Of a stretch of DNA of 64,000 nucleotides, positions 35,960-45,982 are shown in pieces. Made by a program: the position numbers and the translations under genes. The notes beneath the pieces were generated by a model. The model was not told where the DNA came from, searched no databases, and was given only the letters and a program-made list of their open reading frames with translations. Each line of letters opens with the position of its first letter. Position 1 is the stretch's first letter. Source of the stretch: Mytilinidion resinicola (taxonomy: Eukaryota > Ascomycota > Dothideomycetes > Mytilinidiales > Mytilinidiaceae); the NCBI RefSeq assembly GCF_010093595.1, contig NW_022985455.1, positions 536,898-600,897 on the forward strand, in the 5' to 3' direction.

Positions 35960-36909
35960 ACAAGGACAGGTCTTACCGAGGGGACGGAGCAGATACTCAA
36001 CCCATGTCGCCCAGACTCCTTGTTGGCGCGGGTCTCCTTCTAACTGAAACTCCCAAGCGAATTTATGAGATACTAGACGTTTCTTGACTGTCGCTTCGTA
36101 CGCTGGAAATCTTGCATTGCTGGGGACCTCAAGGCGCTTTGGTCTCATCTCCCACTCCCGTCTGACCGTCTCTTTAAATGTGGAACTAGAGACCATATTG
36201 TGTGAACCCAAAAGCGAATGTCTGCGTTTCCGTGCCGCCAAGTAAGCAGAAAACCCATCATCTCTAAAAACAGGGTCCCGGTTGTCGAGTTGCCATTTGC
36301 GAAACTCCCACCAGCGATCTACTTGTCTCGGGAACTTATCTCGGTCCCTGGACCTTGGGTCATCCAACCAAGGGAGAGCCTTTTCGCAGCTGCGCTTGGG
36401 CTCCCTCGAATCTTGCGAAAGAACCTCGATTGGCACCGCGGGCCTGCCGTCGTTCTGAACGAGCTCCTCATAGCATATCATTCGATGTCTTCGCTTCCAG
36501 ACGGCGAAGTGCGTGCAGAGGACAGGGACTCTGTGCGAGGCCACTGTGGGTGTATATCTTCCGAGAAGCCGCCCGGACCGCCAGGTACGTTGGCTAATCG
36601 TTCTAAGAGCGTGCTGATGTCGACAGAACTAGTCATCTGCACTCTCTACTTGTCGCACCGCAGCTCTGCCCAGGAGCGAAGAGTTAGCGACAGGATAAGG
36701 TAAGAGCCAACAGGCGTCTCCTTACTTTAAATTTGTACAGAGCGCATCTCATTGGTGTCTCGACATGCTGTCGAGGCCGGAGGCACTGGAAATATCGAAT
36801 CCACCATAGCGCAGGCGCTGCGCTTCATATACCCAACGAGCTGCCCATCATCGAGATTGAGTAGATCCTCTATAGAGAAAACAGCAGCTTCATCCTCATT
36901 GAACGACAT
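35960..36909 (-). pseudogene. Broken member of a fungal repeat-family gene of unknown function
   Basis: The minus strand starts at 36909 with MSFNEDEAAVFSIEDLLNLD and GQLVGYMKR. It then continues in another frame (GGFDISSASGLDSMSRHQ, followed by a TGA where Arg fits), then another (SVDISTLLERLANVPGGPGG and FSEDIHPQWP), and finally, after a shift near 36520, in the frame of 36544-35957. That last part includes MICYEELVQNDGRPAVP, FPRQVDRWWEFRKWQ and SHKFAWEFQLEGDPRQQG before it stops. From memory of the family, this order (acidic N-terminus, YEEL...GRP, RW.EFR.WQ blocks, WxxWVEYL) matches an abundant, unnamed ascomycete family, so the frame changes look like damage rather than introns. One stop and at least two shifts are visible. 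The 3' end is also cut short. Confidence 0.7.
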
Positions 36910-37382
36910 GGCCGGAGTTGCGCGTGGGCGCACCGGGAGAAGGCTGAGTTGTACGGTGGTTTGGTGTGCCGTCCAGATATTCGAGCAACAAATGTGGCTG
37001 GCATCGGGGGAAGCGAAGCGCTTTAGGGCTACAGGGCACCCCTGTGAAAACCCTTGCAACCTACCATCCAAGGATCCCAGCCTACCTAGGTACAAGGGTC
37101 CCTACTCCACCAGCTATTGTACGAAGGAGCTCGCAGCTCGATTTTCTTGAGTCCTACCCTGCCACTGAAATTAGGCGAGGGCATAGGACTCAAGAAAAAC
37201 GAGCTCCTTCGTACCTTGCCTCGCTTACCTACCCAAGTACGTGGGGAGAGATGACCCCCAACCAAGGTCACCACGGGTACGGAGTACCTGTTAGTTACCC
37301 AGCGGCCTCACAGCAATGCACACAATGCATAGCTTATGCAGGTGATCACATAAATTTATTCATGGAGTGGCTACCTTTCCTA
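36910..37382. other. Intergenic with inverted repeat
   Basis: Contains the hairpin described separately, and many short palindromes such as CCTAGG and GTACGGAGTACC (about 37276-37287) of a kind often seen in repeat-rich fungal DNA. No gene. Confidence 0.5.
37119..37213. repeat. Inverted repeat (hairpin), arms about 31-38 nt
   Basis: The left arm (37119-37156) starts GTACGAAGGAGCTCG and ends TTTTCTTGAGTCCTA. The right arm (37183-37213) is its reverse complement, except for an about 7-nt interruption in the left arm. The loop is about 26 nt. It would fold into a stable stem. There is no T-run beside it, and it is not next to a gene end. Confidence 0.8.
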
Positions 37383-37386
37383 AGCC

Positions 37387-37662
37387 ATGGCCAGCAACAC
37401 GAAAGCTGTACAGCAGACGTTCTACGAAAACACCAGCACAACCTTTACCAAGACTATGTACCCCCTCGAGCTCTGTAAAAATTCGGGGCAGATGCCCAAG
37501 AACTGGTCGCGCAAACGCATTAGGAACGAGTCCTGCGCCATCAGCATCGTTCGTCGGTATACGACCATTCCAGTCCCTGAAGTCATTGCCGTAGGAGACA
37601 ACAGCAGGCGAGACTTCAGTTGGACGGTCGTGCATCTTCCATGCGATCGGATACGGTTCTGA
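37387..37662 (+). pseudogene. N-terminal fragment of an APH-like phosphotransferase
   Basis: A 91-codon frame opening with ATG. The middle reads KRIRNESCAISIVRRYTTIP and VPEVIAVGDNSRRDFSW. That order (NE.A...VR..T.IPVP.V.A.) is typical of the N-lobe of fungal aminoglycoside-phosphotransferase/choline-kinase-like proteins, which normally continue for another 200-300 residues with an HxDxxxxN catalytic loop. Here the frame stops at 37662, and I find no catalytic loop downstream on any frame before 38550. It is best read as a truncated relic. The assignment rests on a short stretch and is tentative. Confidence 0.45.
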
Positions 37663-38555
37663 TAAAGTCCTAATCCACTGCCCGCCCGCCCACATGAATG
37701 CCAGAGATGGCTGTGCACGACATCGTAGGATTTCTTTTCCTGCAGCTTGCTGGGTAGGTTGTCTACCTTGGAAGAGCTTAGACGCAGTAGATTGAGGGGA
37801 TGTGAAGGTACGGCATGGTGAGGATGTACGTCTTGCCAACCACATCAGCTTGCTTGTGGACTTCTCTGCCTTTTATTTATCCCACACCTCCTTTATCCCG
37901 CTTTTCTCGAAATAGTGGCCGGACGACAGCCACATTGCTGGGATGAGAAGTAGCACGCCATCCAGACATTGCACTAGGATGGGGCGAGAATGTAGACTGG
38001 GACGCATGCGAGCTAAAGCAATACGCATTGGAGGGTGTGGTCAGGTGCCGAAGTTAGTCAATTCGGGGACGGAACATACTTCTGAGGTGATAGAAGGGAA
38101 CACGCTATTGGGACATTATATTTGGATGGGTCGAGAATCGGGGTTTGAGGAGATACGGCCTAGTCAACGCCTTGCAGGCTAGGGTCGTGGCCCTGAGGGG
38201 CGAATCGAGGGCTGAAAGTAAGACACTCTCAATCATGCGGGGAAGTGAGTCAAAAGCAATGTACATAAGCCGAGATATCATAACTGGGCGAGGACGTAAT
38301 TGTGGCCCAGACGTTAATCATGCAGGGCGCATTAGCTGACTGGGCCACTCCGTCCCATCGAAGCGGTCAGCGGCTTCCCCATCACCTCCCACATCCTTCT
38401 CCGACAGAGGAGCGAACCGGCTTCTCATTAGGAGAAAAGGGGCCCACGTTTGGATCGCCTTTGGGCTCAGAGCATAGGCGGGACTTGAGAGAAAAGATAC
38501 GGTGCAATTAGTTTAGAGGGGGACGACTTTTAGTCAGGTAGCGTAATTTGGAACC
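37663..38555. other. Gene-free stretch, probable decayed DNA
   Basis: Many stops in all frames; no recognisable protein. Lies between the APH-like fragment and the Myb-like gene. Confidence 0.45.
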
Positions 38556-39240
38556 ATGATCAAGTAAGTCTAACTCAACGCAATCCTATAAGTGCTAATC
38601 ATGAAGACTTTTTAAGTGGGCTGCGGTTCAATTTAGCTCCAAAGACGATAGGCCTTTTACCAGTGAGGAATCGGAACAACTCCTCATAAAGCTTTACGTC
38701 GAGTACGACTTTACACCACTGCCACGCCGGAGTAGGGACGCCTGCGAGGAACATTGGAGAAAGTTACACAAATTCGCTTTTGGTGATGACGCTGCCACCA
38801 ACGCCATAGAAAGGTATAGCAGGATACCACATTCAGCGGAGAGTTGGAGTGAACAGGAAACCAGAACGTTCCTCTCTGACCCTGATATACGCAACTTTTG
38901 GCAAAGTACATTGCTTTCTGAGAGGGCGTGCCGTATCCAATACCAGATCGTATTAGGCCTAAACTTTGCTGGCTGGAACAAAGAACGGGAAGAACAGCAC
39001 ATTGAAGATTGGACCGAAGACCGTATACGCGAGGGGATATCGGCAGTAGTTAAGGCATATCATGAGAAAGAGGCAGAGCGTCAGAGGAAAGAGGTAAAAC
39101 TAGAGTAATTTTAACCATTCGACAAATCACTCTTACTAACGCTCTCGTAGCCGGGACGCAGAGCCGAAGTAGAAAGAGTAGTATTCTACTCGTTGATTTC
39201 GCGACGAAGTTCGAAGATTGAAAATATCTGTCGTGAATAG
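38556..39240 (+). CDS. Small Myb/SANT-like protein
   Basis: Proposed three-exon model: 38556-38563 (codes MI and part of K), 38607-39093 and 39151-39240. Both introns have GT...AG borders and CTAAT/CTAAC branch sites (43 and 57 nt), and the frame stays open across all joints. If the last intron is not used, the protein instead stops at 39108, at 169 aa. Residues about 5-60 look like a Myb/SANT helix-turn-helix: an opening Trp, a TSEESEQLLIKLYVEYD helix and DACEEHWRKL. A second, weaker unit starts ESWSEQETRTFLSD. The C-terminus is charged (HEKEAERQRKE). A role in DNA binding is inferred. No regulator or target is evident. Confidence 0.55.
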
Positions 39241-39549
39241 TTAAGCAGAGACGACGGACCATAGCTAGCAGCCTGCCGCTGCTAATTTCAGGGCACCTAC
39301 TGCCTCTTGTTTTCACGAGGGCGAGGAGTCTCGTCTTTCCAGCTGCCAGACTGTCTTGGCCGTCTCTCGAAACTACGATATTGAGACATTGCTGCAACAC
39401 ACATAGACGGTGTATTCTCATGCCTTTCTAGCCGTACTCATCAGTCCGAACCAAGATTATCTGGCTAGAAGTTCCATTGTCCCGCGCTCATCCCCATCCT
39501 ACCCATCTTCCAAATGTAGTAAATCCGTAGCAACACTCCTTCCCTCTCA
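39241..39549. other. Intergenic between Myb-like gene and PD-(D/E)XK-like gene
   Basis: The 3' flanks of two convergent genes; no gene seen. Confidence 0.45.
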
Positions 39550-40976
39550 TCATCCTGTCGGCTTATCTGTCGTCGGGTTCTCGGATGCGGTGTCGGCAGT
39601 AAGGATCCCACGTAGTATCGCCCAGAGGCGGTTAGAGAGTATTTCCGAAAAAACAAGGCCCAAGAGGTTTAGCAGCTTCAGAATGTCGTGACGAGTCTGG
39701 GTACTGCCCTGAAGGCTGTTGAACGGTCCCTGTACCTCCTTTGGCAGCTGTCAGCTTGTCGTCTATCAGAGAGCTGTTCATAAATACATACAAAGCTGCC
39801 ATCGGCGCATATAGTCGATATGTAGCAAAAGTAATTATGACCGACTACAGCCCAGCCGACAAGGCCCGGTATCTCAGTAGCAACTCCAGTATCGTGTACA
39901 AGGTCCTTAAGTTTCAAAAGCATGGCAGTGTGAAGGGTCGCAAGCTGGGATTCGGCTTCTGAATGGCCTCCGTTTGGTTCTTTGAGCTCGAAGACGCATG
40001 CAAATGCAAGCTCAGACGTGTAAGCATCCGTCATGGGGCTGAGGCTCTTGGGGCCGTGGCGTGAGGCGAACGTTTGATATGCGGCCTGGACATCGCTGTC
40101 TTGGTCAGTGAATGCAAGAACAAAGTCAGACTTCTTGCCGGTATTGGAACCAGTCTGTGCGAGGTATCTGGGCTCGATATTCTGCGTCTGCACACTGTTA
40201 AGCTCCAGCTTGCGTATGTTGTTTAACTTTAAAGCTGTGCTGACAACCTTTTCTAAGACCTTTGACCAAGCATTTTCGTCCTTCTTGCGGTCATTACATG
40301 CTTTGGCGACCTTATAAATGCTCTCTACCCGCTCCCATAGGTATGCTAGCGTCGCCGGTGGAGTATCATCCTCGTAAAACATGTACTCGTGAACGTCGTT
40401 CTCAAAGGCGTCGCGGTCGGCCTCTTCGAGCTGGTTCTGGAGTATTATCAGTGACGATGCCATTACGTGTTCATGCGCCCAGCTGTCTACCTTCAGTTTT
40501 GCGTGGATGAAACGGGAACCATGATGCTTGGACAATGCAGAGCGGACAGCCGATACAGATTCATGCTGATTTGTGTCTCGCGGTTGACGTATCTTAATGG
40601 ATTGAGGAGCGTGTGCGAGCAGTCGATGGTGTTTCCGTGGTGGACTGTGCGATGGCCTGCGGCTTGGAGCTACGGGCTTTAAGATGATGCGATTTCTCAA
40701 GCTCGTGGCGGAAGATGGAGCAGATGATTCGGAGTTTACATCACATTCGGAGACCATAGCAGCTGCAGTGGCTGCGGAGCGTGAAGAGTGTGAGCATGTG
40801 GTGAGGCGACGACGCTTCTGTCGAGATGATGCTTGGTGCTGCTTCCGCTTGCGCTGCCTGGGCGAGGGGCTCTCAAGGGGCGTGAGAGGAGGTGGTGACG
40901 TGCAACCAGCAGTCAAGGGAGAAACGGAGCTTAACCAATCTTCGACGCAGGCATTATGGCCATCGTCGTCGGGCAT
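39550..40976 (-). CDS. PD-(D/E)XK nuclease-like fungal protein
   Basis: Two exons (40976-39792 and 39747-39550) give 460 aa. The 44-nt intron (GTATGT...CTGACAG) is needed: without it the frame runs into unrelated sequence, and with it the protein goes on with LPKEVQGPFNS and HDILKLLNLLG, a natural C-terminus. The first 150 residues are disordered and basic (RQRKRKQH, RQKRRR), possibly a nuclear signal. The C-terminal half has KKSDFVLAFTD, then ELAFACVFELKEPNGGHSEA and LVGWAVVGHNYFCYIST. The D...(E)xK spacing matches the PD-(D/E)XK-like domain common in ascomycete accessory genes. Whether it still cuts nucleic acid is unknown. The start at 40976 (MPDDDGHNACVEDWLS) is the most reasonable ATG. 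Confidence 0.65.
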
Positions 40977-41533
40977 AGCATAGATGGAAAGTAATAGTGA
41001 TGGGTGATGTTGACGGAAGGACTCGATTTCGACTGGGCGCGGCACATGGTTGCTGGGGCACCTGCCCCGCTCCGAAGTAAATAAAACAGCAAGGTGCCAC
41101 ACGTATCTACCTCCTATAGTAAGCAGAGAGCTAGTGATATTGCAGGCAAATTAGACAATCCGGCGACTCGTATCACTGTATAGAAAATATCACTATACAC
41201 CAGTATCATGCTAACGAGGTTTTACTGTATCCACATTCGCTATCGGTTGAACTGTCACCAGCGACCAAGACCATTTTCACGTGACCTAGTCGCCAAGGAG
41301 CAACCCAGCAGGGGGGCTTGGCTCGCGAGTTCCAAACATTCAGCTTGTCAACATGTCAACTACAGAGCACAAATGCACGCTACACGAATTTCCCTAGAAC
41401 ATCAATACTAGGGACACAGAAAACGGCGCGGGCAGTACGACGCTCACGGCTTGTGGTTCTGCGATCTGTAGTCCAATTTCGACTTCTAATCATTCCTCGG
41501 CCACTTTATCTCTCATTCAGGAATCAATAACCC
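40977..41533. other. Divergent promoter region between nuclease-like and kinase-like genes
   Basis: 557 bp separate the two divergent starts. It contains AT-rich stretches with TATA-like sequences at about 41179-41197. No gene seen. Confidence 0.5.
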
Positions 41534-42799
41534 ATGGGTTTATGTGAATCGTGGTCCATCACATGGACGCACAACGCCTACGATGAGGCTCACTGGAAGC
41601 CTGGCGAGGAGCCTCGACGACGTCGGCTACGCATCATTGCACGTTCTTCTCCCTCACAGTGGCACATCGCGATCACCTTCGAAGGTTCATTGCACCCAGA
41701 CAGGATTGCTCGAGTGAATAGAAAACAGAGGCGGCAGGACCTCGAGGATCTTTGTTCTTGTCTCGACCTAAACCATCTGCAACTCCTAGACGATACTGTT
41801 ACGGAGCTGCTCATCAAGCGCGAGCACGACACCACTCCACCCTACTACGAGAATGATATCGCCTTTCCTGACCTCAATCTTCCATTGAGAAAGATGCCAC
41901 GTACCGACAGCGAGTATCATTCAATCGTTGCTCATCTGCAGCTTTGCGTACGAGAAGATCCGTTCCGCGTGCAGTTTCCGCTAGTTGATTGTGCTACCGG
42001 CATCCCGACTGAAGAATATTCGAAAATTACTAAAATACGCGAACTAAGCGCCGGTGTACATGAGGTACGCATCACAGGTTGTGACACCAAACCTTATATT
42101 TATAAGGAAGTAGATAGGCCATTCTACACCCCAAGAGACAGTGCAGTTTTGGATCAGGAATTGCTGAATCTGGAAAAGTTTCGTGGAGTCAAGAATGTCA
42201 CACAGCTGGTTGCTGCCATCATTTCCTCAAACCCGTATCAAACCGCTCAAGCCAGCGAAGTCGATTCTCGCAAGGAAACCGAAGTCACCAAGGCCATGAG
42301 CCTACATAACTCAGTCTTCTCACGAGGCATCCTTCTTGAATACTATTCAAATGGTACATTAGAAGAAATGCTGAAGAATGCACAGGATGCTTCACTGTCG
42401 GTAGCTCGGCCCTGGCTGAAGTGGGCATTTCAAATCGCGAATGCACTGGCATGCCTGCATGGACAGGGTGTAGCGCATATAGATATCAAGCCATCAAACA
42501 TTCTCATCAGCGCGAGCGACGACGCTGTGCTGACGGATGTGAGTGGAGTCGGGGGCGTCACTCGAGAATGGCTAGCTCCTGAGATGCTTGATGTGCTAGA
42601 CCCATTGTCTGAGAGAATGGGCTCACGAATGCGGAACGACGTATGGGCGCTTGGGAGGCTTTTGATACAAATGGCAAATGCTTCTTGTATTGGAAAAAAG
42701 CAACTCAATTGCATTGGAGTCAGCGCTACCATGGAGGACCCCTCCTTACGTCCCTCTGCTCAAAGCCTAGTCTCCGCTCTATTCGAACTCGGCACTTGA
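41534..42799 (+). CDS. Divergent protein kinase-like protein
   Basis: A single exon of 421 aa. The N-terminal 160 residues match no domain I know. The kinase domain begins at about residue 165: YIYKEV carries the ATP-binding Lys, LDQELLNLEKF a likely helix-C Glu, and GILLEYYSNGTLEEML the hinge. The catalytic loop reads HIDIKPSNIL (HID in place of HRD, Asp codon 42482-42484), and the magnesium loop reads DVSG in place of DFG (42536-42547). The APE motif is APEML, followed by DVWALGRLL. The key Lys, Asp and Asn are kept, so activity is possible despite the altered loops. The glycine-rich loop is poor (LSAGVHEVR). Kinase-like genes of this kind are common and variable in filamentous fungi. The role is unknown. 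Confidence 0.8.
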   Translation: MGLCESWSITWTHNAYDEAHWKPGEEPRRRRLRIIARSSPSQWHIAITFEGSLHPDRIARVNRKQRRQDLEDLCSCLDLNHLQLLDDTVTELLIKREHDTTPPYYENDIAFPDLNLPLRKMPRTDSEYHSIVAHLQLCVREDPFRVQFPLVDCATGIPTEEYSKITKIRELSAGVHEVRITGCDTKPYIYKEVDRPFYTPRDSAVLDQELLNLEKFRGVKNVTQLVAAIISSNPYQTAQASEVDSRKETEVTKAMSLHNSVFSRGILLEYYSNGTLEEMLKNAQDASLSVARPWLKWAFQIANALACLHGQGVAHIDIKPSNILISASDDAVLTDVSGVGGVTREWLAPEMLDVLDPLSERMGSRMRNDVWALGRLLIQMANASCIGKKQLNCIGVSATMEDPSLRPSAQSLVSALFELGT

Positions 42800-42853
42800 G
42801 TCATGATAACTAGTATAAGCTCCAATCTATATCTCCCGAGTTAAAGCCGCCAT

Positions 42854-43102
42854 CTATGCGGTCGCCTGTTTTGGTGTTGGTCGTGATATATCTTGCTCTA
42901 GATATAGAAGCTTACCTGGACCTTCGCGACAAATTCCAGGCTTCTTGTTGCACCTAGAAATATAATATAGACCACCAGTAGTCTTAGAGTCTTCTAAACC
43001 GCTGCTGCACGGTTCTTCGGCTTTCTTTGCCTTCTCGCAAGGTTGCAATAGAGTCTTCTTATAATGCCCGCAGGAGTGGACGCGCGTTTGGAATTTGCAC
43101 AT
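42854..43102 (-). CDS. Small Cys-containing hypothetical protein
   Basis: An 82-aa single-exon frame beginning MCKFQTRVHSCGHYKKTL. It contains the pattern CGHYKKTLLQPCEKAKK...PC, with later Cys at RCNKKPGICREG. This resembles a group of short fungal proteins with spaced Cys/His that I recall as hypothetical only; no function is known to me. There is no signal peptide, so it is probably not secreted. It lies just after the kinase-like gene, tail to tail with it. Confidence 0.5.
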   Translation of the reverse strand: MCKFQTRVHSCGHYKKTLLQPCEKAKKAEEPCSSGLEDSKTTGGLYYISRCNKKPGICREGPGKLLYLEQDISRPTPKQATA

Positions 43103-45982
43103 ATTCTCGGCTAAGAATGACGATTATGACGAAGTTGGAGAGTAAATTCAATTGAATTAAGAGTTGTAACCGGAGGGTAGGTTAAGAATTATGTTAATAG
43201 TATCTTCTTATACGAACTAGATGCTGATTTAAGTTATTGTTTAGTCTGCAGTAGAATGCAGAAGTTAAGGGCCGACGTATGCAACTACACGTTTTGAGCG
43301 TGCATATCTTTTGTAGGTAGCAACGAGTTTTTCACATCTAAAGCTTATGCGCTGCAGCTGCAGGGGCACTCGTCGGGACGGTTGCAGAATCAGGTCCGGA
43401 GGGACAGCCATCCAGAGCAGTGACCCCTGCTGCAGCCAAAAGCTGGCGCCCAAGCATTCAGAAGGTCGACCACCTATATCCTCTCGATCCAGTCGTTTAA
43501 CTTCATTGCAATAACTCTGCCCGCAATGTGCGACACACACAACGGATATGCACGTGATTTCTTATATTGTAAGCTTTGACAGTTTGACTTCGGACAAGGC
43601 TCTTTATATGGAAATGGAAAGTTTTCGGGAGCAGCAACACAACTTTGATGGAAAATTTCTTAACTACTGTTTTGGACATAGTCAATGTATAACCACAAGA
43701 ACCTGATTGGTCCATTGATGGCATTGGGAGAATACTGCGCGACGCTTCGTATCAAGCCTAATCTTTAGATCTACTCGCCGTGCACCCAAGAACCCTCCCT
43801 CTTCAGCTTGTTCCGCTTTTCTTCCCTGACTCTAGCCACCCATGCTTCCACACCAGCAACAGCACTTTCAGGAGATTTCCTATGCTCTAGCAAAAGCGAG
43901 AGAACTTCAGACTGTGTAATTTGTATTCTTAATCCTATCTGTAATGCACATGTAGTGGGAGCCCTAATGATCTTGGCGTAAGTTACACATGAATTCGCCA
44001 ACTAGACTGCTCCCTTGGACCTCAGATTGTGTATTGTTGTAAGTACCAGTTGAAGTATCGGGCGCCGTAAGTTGGAGTCTTTTGGCTAATTTGTCCCCGG
44101 TCATACGAGACTCTCTTTTCAGAGAAGGGACCACAGCAGCAGGAGACAACGGCGGTGGTGGTGGAACCCGCCATGTTGAGGCAAGATATATTTAGGCGAA
44201 TTGACCTCCACTTTCCAAATCAGGCATGCAAAAAGGGGGCTTGGCACGGACGATTGGCTGAAATTGTCGTTCGCAGAAGCACTTATCCGTGAACTGCGCA
44301 TTCGCAACCCATCACGCAGGAAATCTAATGAAAGGAGAAGGTTCATACAGCTCTAAACTTGGGGCAGGGGACGTTTATGTCTTAAACTATGGACAGGGTA
44401 TAGGGCATTATTTGATTCCTACAGCCCCTCTAGGTTACACCATTTCGTCCTGCAGACGATTCAAATTACGAAATGCTAGGTGATTGAAGAATCTCCCATC
44501 TAAGGGTGTAATATCTTACAAAGACCACAACATAAAGGCCCAGACGGCATGGATTTGGAGTCTGAAACGTTTGTACATCGCAATACACTACCTTTAAGCT
44601 TCTCTGTACAGCCTGACGATACGAGGTAATGAATGCTGCGGAATCTCTCCATTGGTAGAACACAGAGCAAACCTAAGCGCGAAATAAACTCGTAGTGATA
44701 GGAAGCAATTGATTCATGCCTTGATAAAACGACGACGAGTGATGCTTTCTGAGAGGTCAGGGCCCATTGCCTGTTGATGTTTCACATGGGCCATAGCCAA
44801 CCCGAGCATTCAATTGTGGAACTTGAAACCTTGAAACCCAGAACTCAATACATACCGTCATGGTAATCAATCATATCTTTGTCAGCTCAAGCTAAGCCCT
44901 TTGTGTTGTGTACAATCTCACGAAGCGTCAGCAGCTATTGCTTGCAGGAGTTGCTTCGAGCCACCACGTGGCCTTTATCGATCTATGGTGCATTAGTCCC
45001 GCGATGCAAACAGATCTCATTCTACATACATGCACGACCACCGCCTCGCGAGTGATTCGACGGACCTATTTATTCGCCCTAGAAGCTACCTGCTGGAGAG
45101 TACGTACATACCGCCGCAACCCCATACACCACCACGACCACAAGACTTGCATCCCCAAGGAATCCGAGGCCAGTCGATGCGGTTCATTTCCGAGCTGCGT
45201 TATCAATCAGCCCCCTTTTTTCAAAACGGCGACTCCTCGAGTCCACTGCGACATTCTCTCGTGGCCCCTTGGCCGTATGCTGGAGATGGAAGGGTGGGCT
45301 GATTGCGCAAGCGTCTGATTCATGGCTCCAGCTCCATGTCTCCTGCTGTCCGCATTGGCTATGGCCGTGGTGAGCTTGGAAATGCGGGTTTCGACAGCCA
45401 ATGGCCAGTCTGGCAGCAGCGCGGAGGCGCCTATATCAAGGAATCGGTCCTATCCGCAGGGAGAGACCCCTCCTTCCTCCTGCAGTGATAGCCCGTCAAT
45501 CCCATCCTGCAGCGCCGTGCGCCCAGGAGGTGTAATCATCATCGCCGACCTCATCCACGGCGACCCCAGGCCTGCAGCGGCGCTCTTCTTTCCGCACAGT
45601 CTCCCACCTGAAACAGCGGTGCACGTCGAGACGCAGCCCCGCGGCAGTTGGCGCCCATTCGCTCCCGTGGCTCCCGCTGGTGCAGACAGAGGCGTTCGCT
45701 GTGATCAGCCCTTAGCCTTCCAGAACGTCTGGCTGTTCCTTGCTGACTGGCCGAATCGGACGACAGATCAAGCCTCCGCTGCTGGGGCTGGCTGTGTGAC
45801 GGCCTTCCCGAGCGTCTGCTGTCACCACTGCTGCACATCACTTGGCTTCAATTGTTCCTCCCATCCTCCAACCACGCCGCGCATCTGCCAGCATCCGCTT
45901 CGAGGCCCTCTCGATGAAACTATACGCTGAAGCGTAGGCTCGGTTTCCCTCTCCAGAAGCGCATGCGCGCTTTGGCGCAAGG
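43103..45982. other. 2.9-kb gene-poor region
   Basis: No convincing gene. Minus-strand frames at 43771-44001 (ending VRDEK-like charged helix, KRNKLKREGSWVHGE) and 43964-44149 might be exons of one small gene, but I could not join them in frame. A 202-codon plus-strand frame at 45322-45930 has an ATG and a hydrophobic start but no recognisable body. The last 600 bases are GC-richer and probably hold the promoter and leader of the next gene. Confidence 0.4.

Noticed and set aside
45322..45930. 202-codon plus-strand frame with hydrophobic start, resembling a secreted protein
   Set aside because: After the first 25 residues the composition is random, with scattered Cys; it lies in the probable leader of the next gene. 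It could be revisited with RNA data.
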